Below, piece by piece: positions 63,371 to 64,000 of a DNA stretch of 64,000 nt. This DNA is from Mytilus trossulus (lineage: Eukaryota > Mollusca > Bivalvia > Mytilida > Mytilidae), in assembly GCF_036588685.1 (NCBI RefSeq), contig NC_086375.1:42997270-43061269 (forward strand). The letters are read 5' to 3'. The number at the start of each line of letters is the position of its first letter. Within the stretch, counting starts at the first letter, position 1. The position numbers and the translations under genes are program-made. The notes below the pieces were generated by a model. That model made no database searches. It was given only the letters and a program-made list of their open reading frames with translations, and had not been told where the DNA came from.

Positions 63371-64000
63371 CTAAAAGAAAAACTAAGTTGGAATATACAA
63401 TATTTTTTTTACATTTTTGAAGACCGACTAAAATTTTCTAAAAAAGGAGAAAAGTACCAAGAATTTAAGTTTTTTAAACATTTAAAAATGGAGAAAAAAA
63501 TTAAATAAGCAATCTTGACATTTTAAAGATAGCATTTATAATTACAGAACATTTTCCAACTATGTTTCAAGTACAAATCAAAATCTAAATGAAATCATAT
63601 CAAAATATCAATCTGATGATTTGAAGTAGACAAGTCCCTTAAGGTCATAGGATACAGTTTTGATCCCATGATGATTGTGTTACTAAAGTTTGTTTACAAG
63701 CTATTTTCACCTAAGCAATTCAAAAATGTAATAAAAAATATATACATTCATGTGTTACTTAAAGAGATAAAAGGGGTAAACATTTTAGACATTTACTCAA
63801 ATTTTTTTTTTACATTTCTATCCTTTGGATAAACACACCTAACTTTTTCATTGCAATATAATTAATTTTTAACAAAGTTTAAGGATTTAAGGAAAAGTAC
63901 GTCATTAATTGAGGTATATTTAATAAACCTTTTAAAAAAATCAATATTGACCTTTTCATTAAAATTGGTACAAATAACCTTCATTCATAATTAAACCTTA
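63371..64000 (-). other. Paraoxonase-like intron reaching the window edge
   Basis: AT-rich. I looked for the preceding exon and found none in the last 630 bases. Confidence 0.6.

Noticed and set aside
1..64000. tRNA and rRNA genes
   Set aside because: I looked for cloverleaf-like A and B boxes and conserved rRNA segments and found none beyond the B-box-like word in R3.

Overview
The window is AT-rich eukaryotic DNA from a bivalve mollusc, most likely a marine mussel (Mytilus or a close relative). Four things point there: intron-containing genes with GT-AG splice sites and large introns; a twin-TIR Toll-like receptor; a nicotinic-type receptor of invertebrate style; and interspersed repeats I recognise as widespread in mussel sequence (for example the 'AGAAGATGTGGTATG' and 'GACGAAACGCGCGTCTG' families). 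The species call is inference. I found no bacterial-style operon, CRISPR array or tRNA gene.

Layout. (1) 2442-6098 (+): intact single-coding-exon Toll-like receptor of 1218 residues with two cytoplasmic TIR domains. (2) 9304-26939 (+): gene A, a small secreted protein in four exons (signal peptide, one MAM domain in two exons, short tail). Its 11.7 kb first intron holds repeats, two striking hairpins, a decayed unidentified ORF and a reverse-transcriptase relic. (3) 29278-38114 (+): gene B, a secreted protein in six exons (signal peptide, von Willebrand A domain, ShK, Thr-rich linker, ShK, short tail). Genes A and B share phase-1 introns throughout and a near-identical terminal micro-exon ending P-V-(I/V)-G-K-stop, so they look like modular paralogues built by exon shuffling. 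(4) 54605-44704 (-): a complete six-exon Cys-loop (nicotinic acetylcholine receptor-like) subunit, 413 residues, with every intron phase matching. (5) 63370-61672 (-): the last three exons of a paraoxonase/arylesterase-like gene that runs off the right edge.

The rest is mostly repeats. I use these labels. R1: core GACGAAACGCGCGTC. R2: AGAAGATGTGGTATG...GGTCACCGTACGGCC. R3: GTTTAGCGCTATAAAACCAG...CCTGTACCAAGTCAG. R4: a composite of about 650 bp present in inverted orientation at 14.6 and 29.5 kb. R5: GGCGAAAGATACCAGAGGGAC-like. R6: CTCCGGGTGCGGGAATTTC. There are also MITE-like and fold-back elements, a LINE relic, two minisatellites beside genes, and two long tandem elements at 58.3-61.4 kb.

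The genes do not form one pathway. The TLR is an innate immune sensor, A and B are extracellular modular proteins, the Cys-loop subunit is a channel, and paraoxonase is a calcium-dependent lactonase/esterase. Multi-exon models were built by hand from splice sites, reading-frame phase and domain continuity; transcript evidence was not available.
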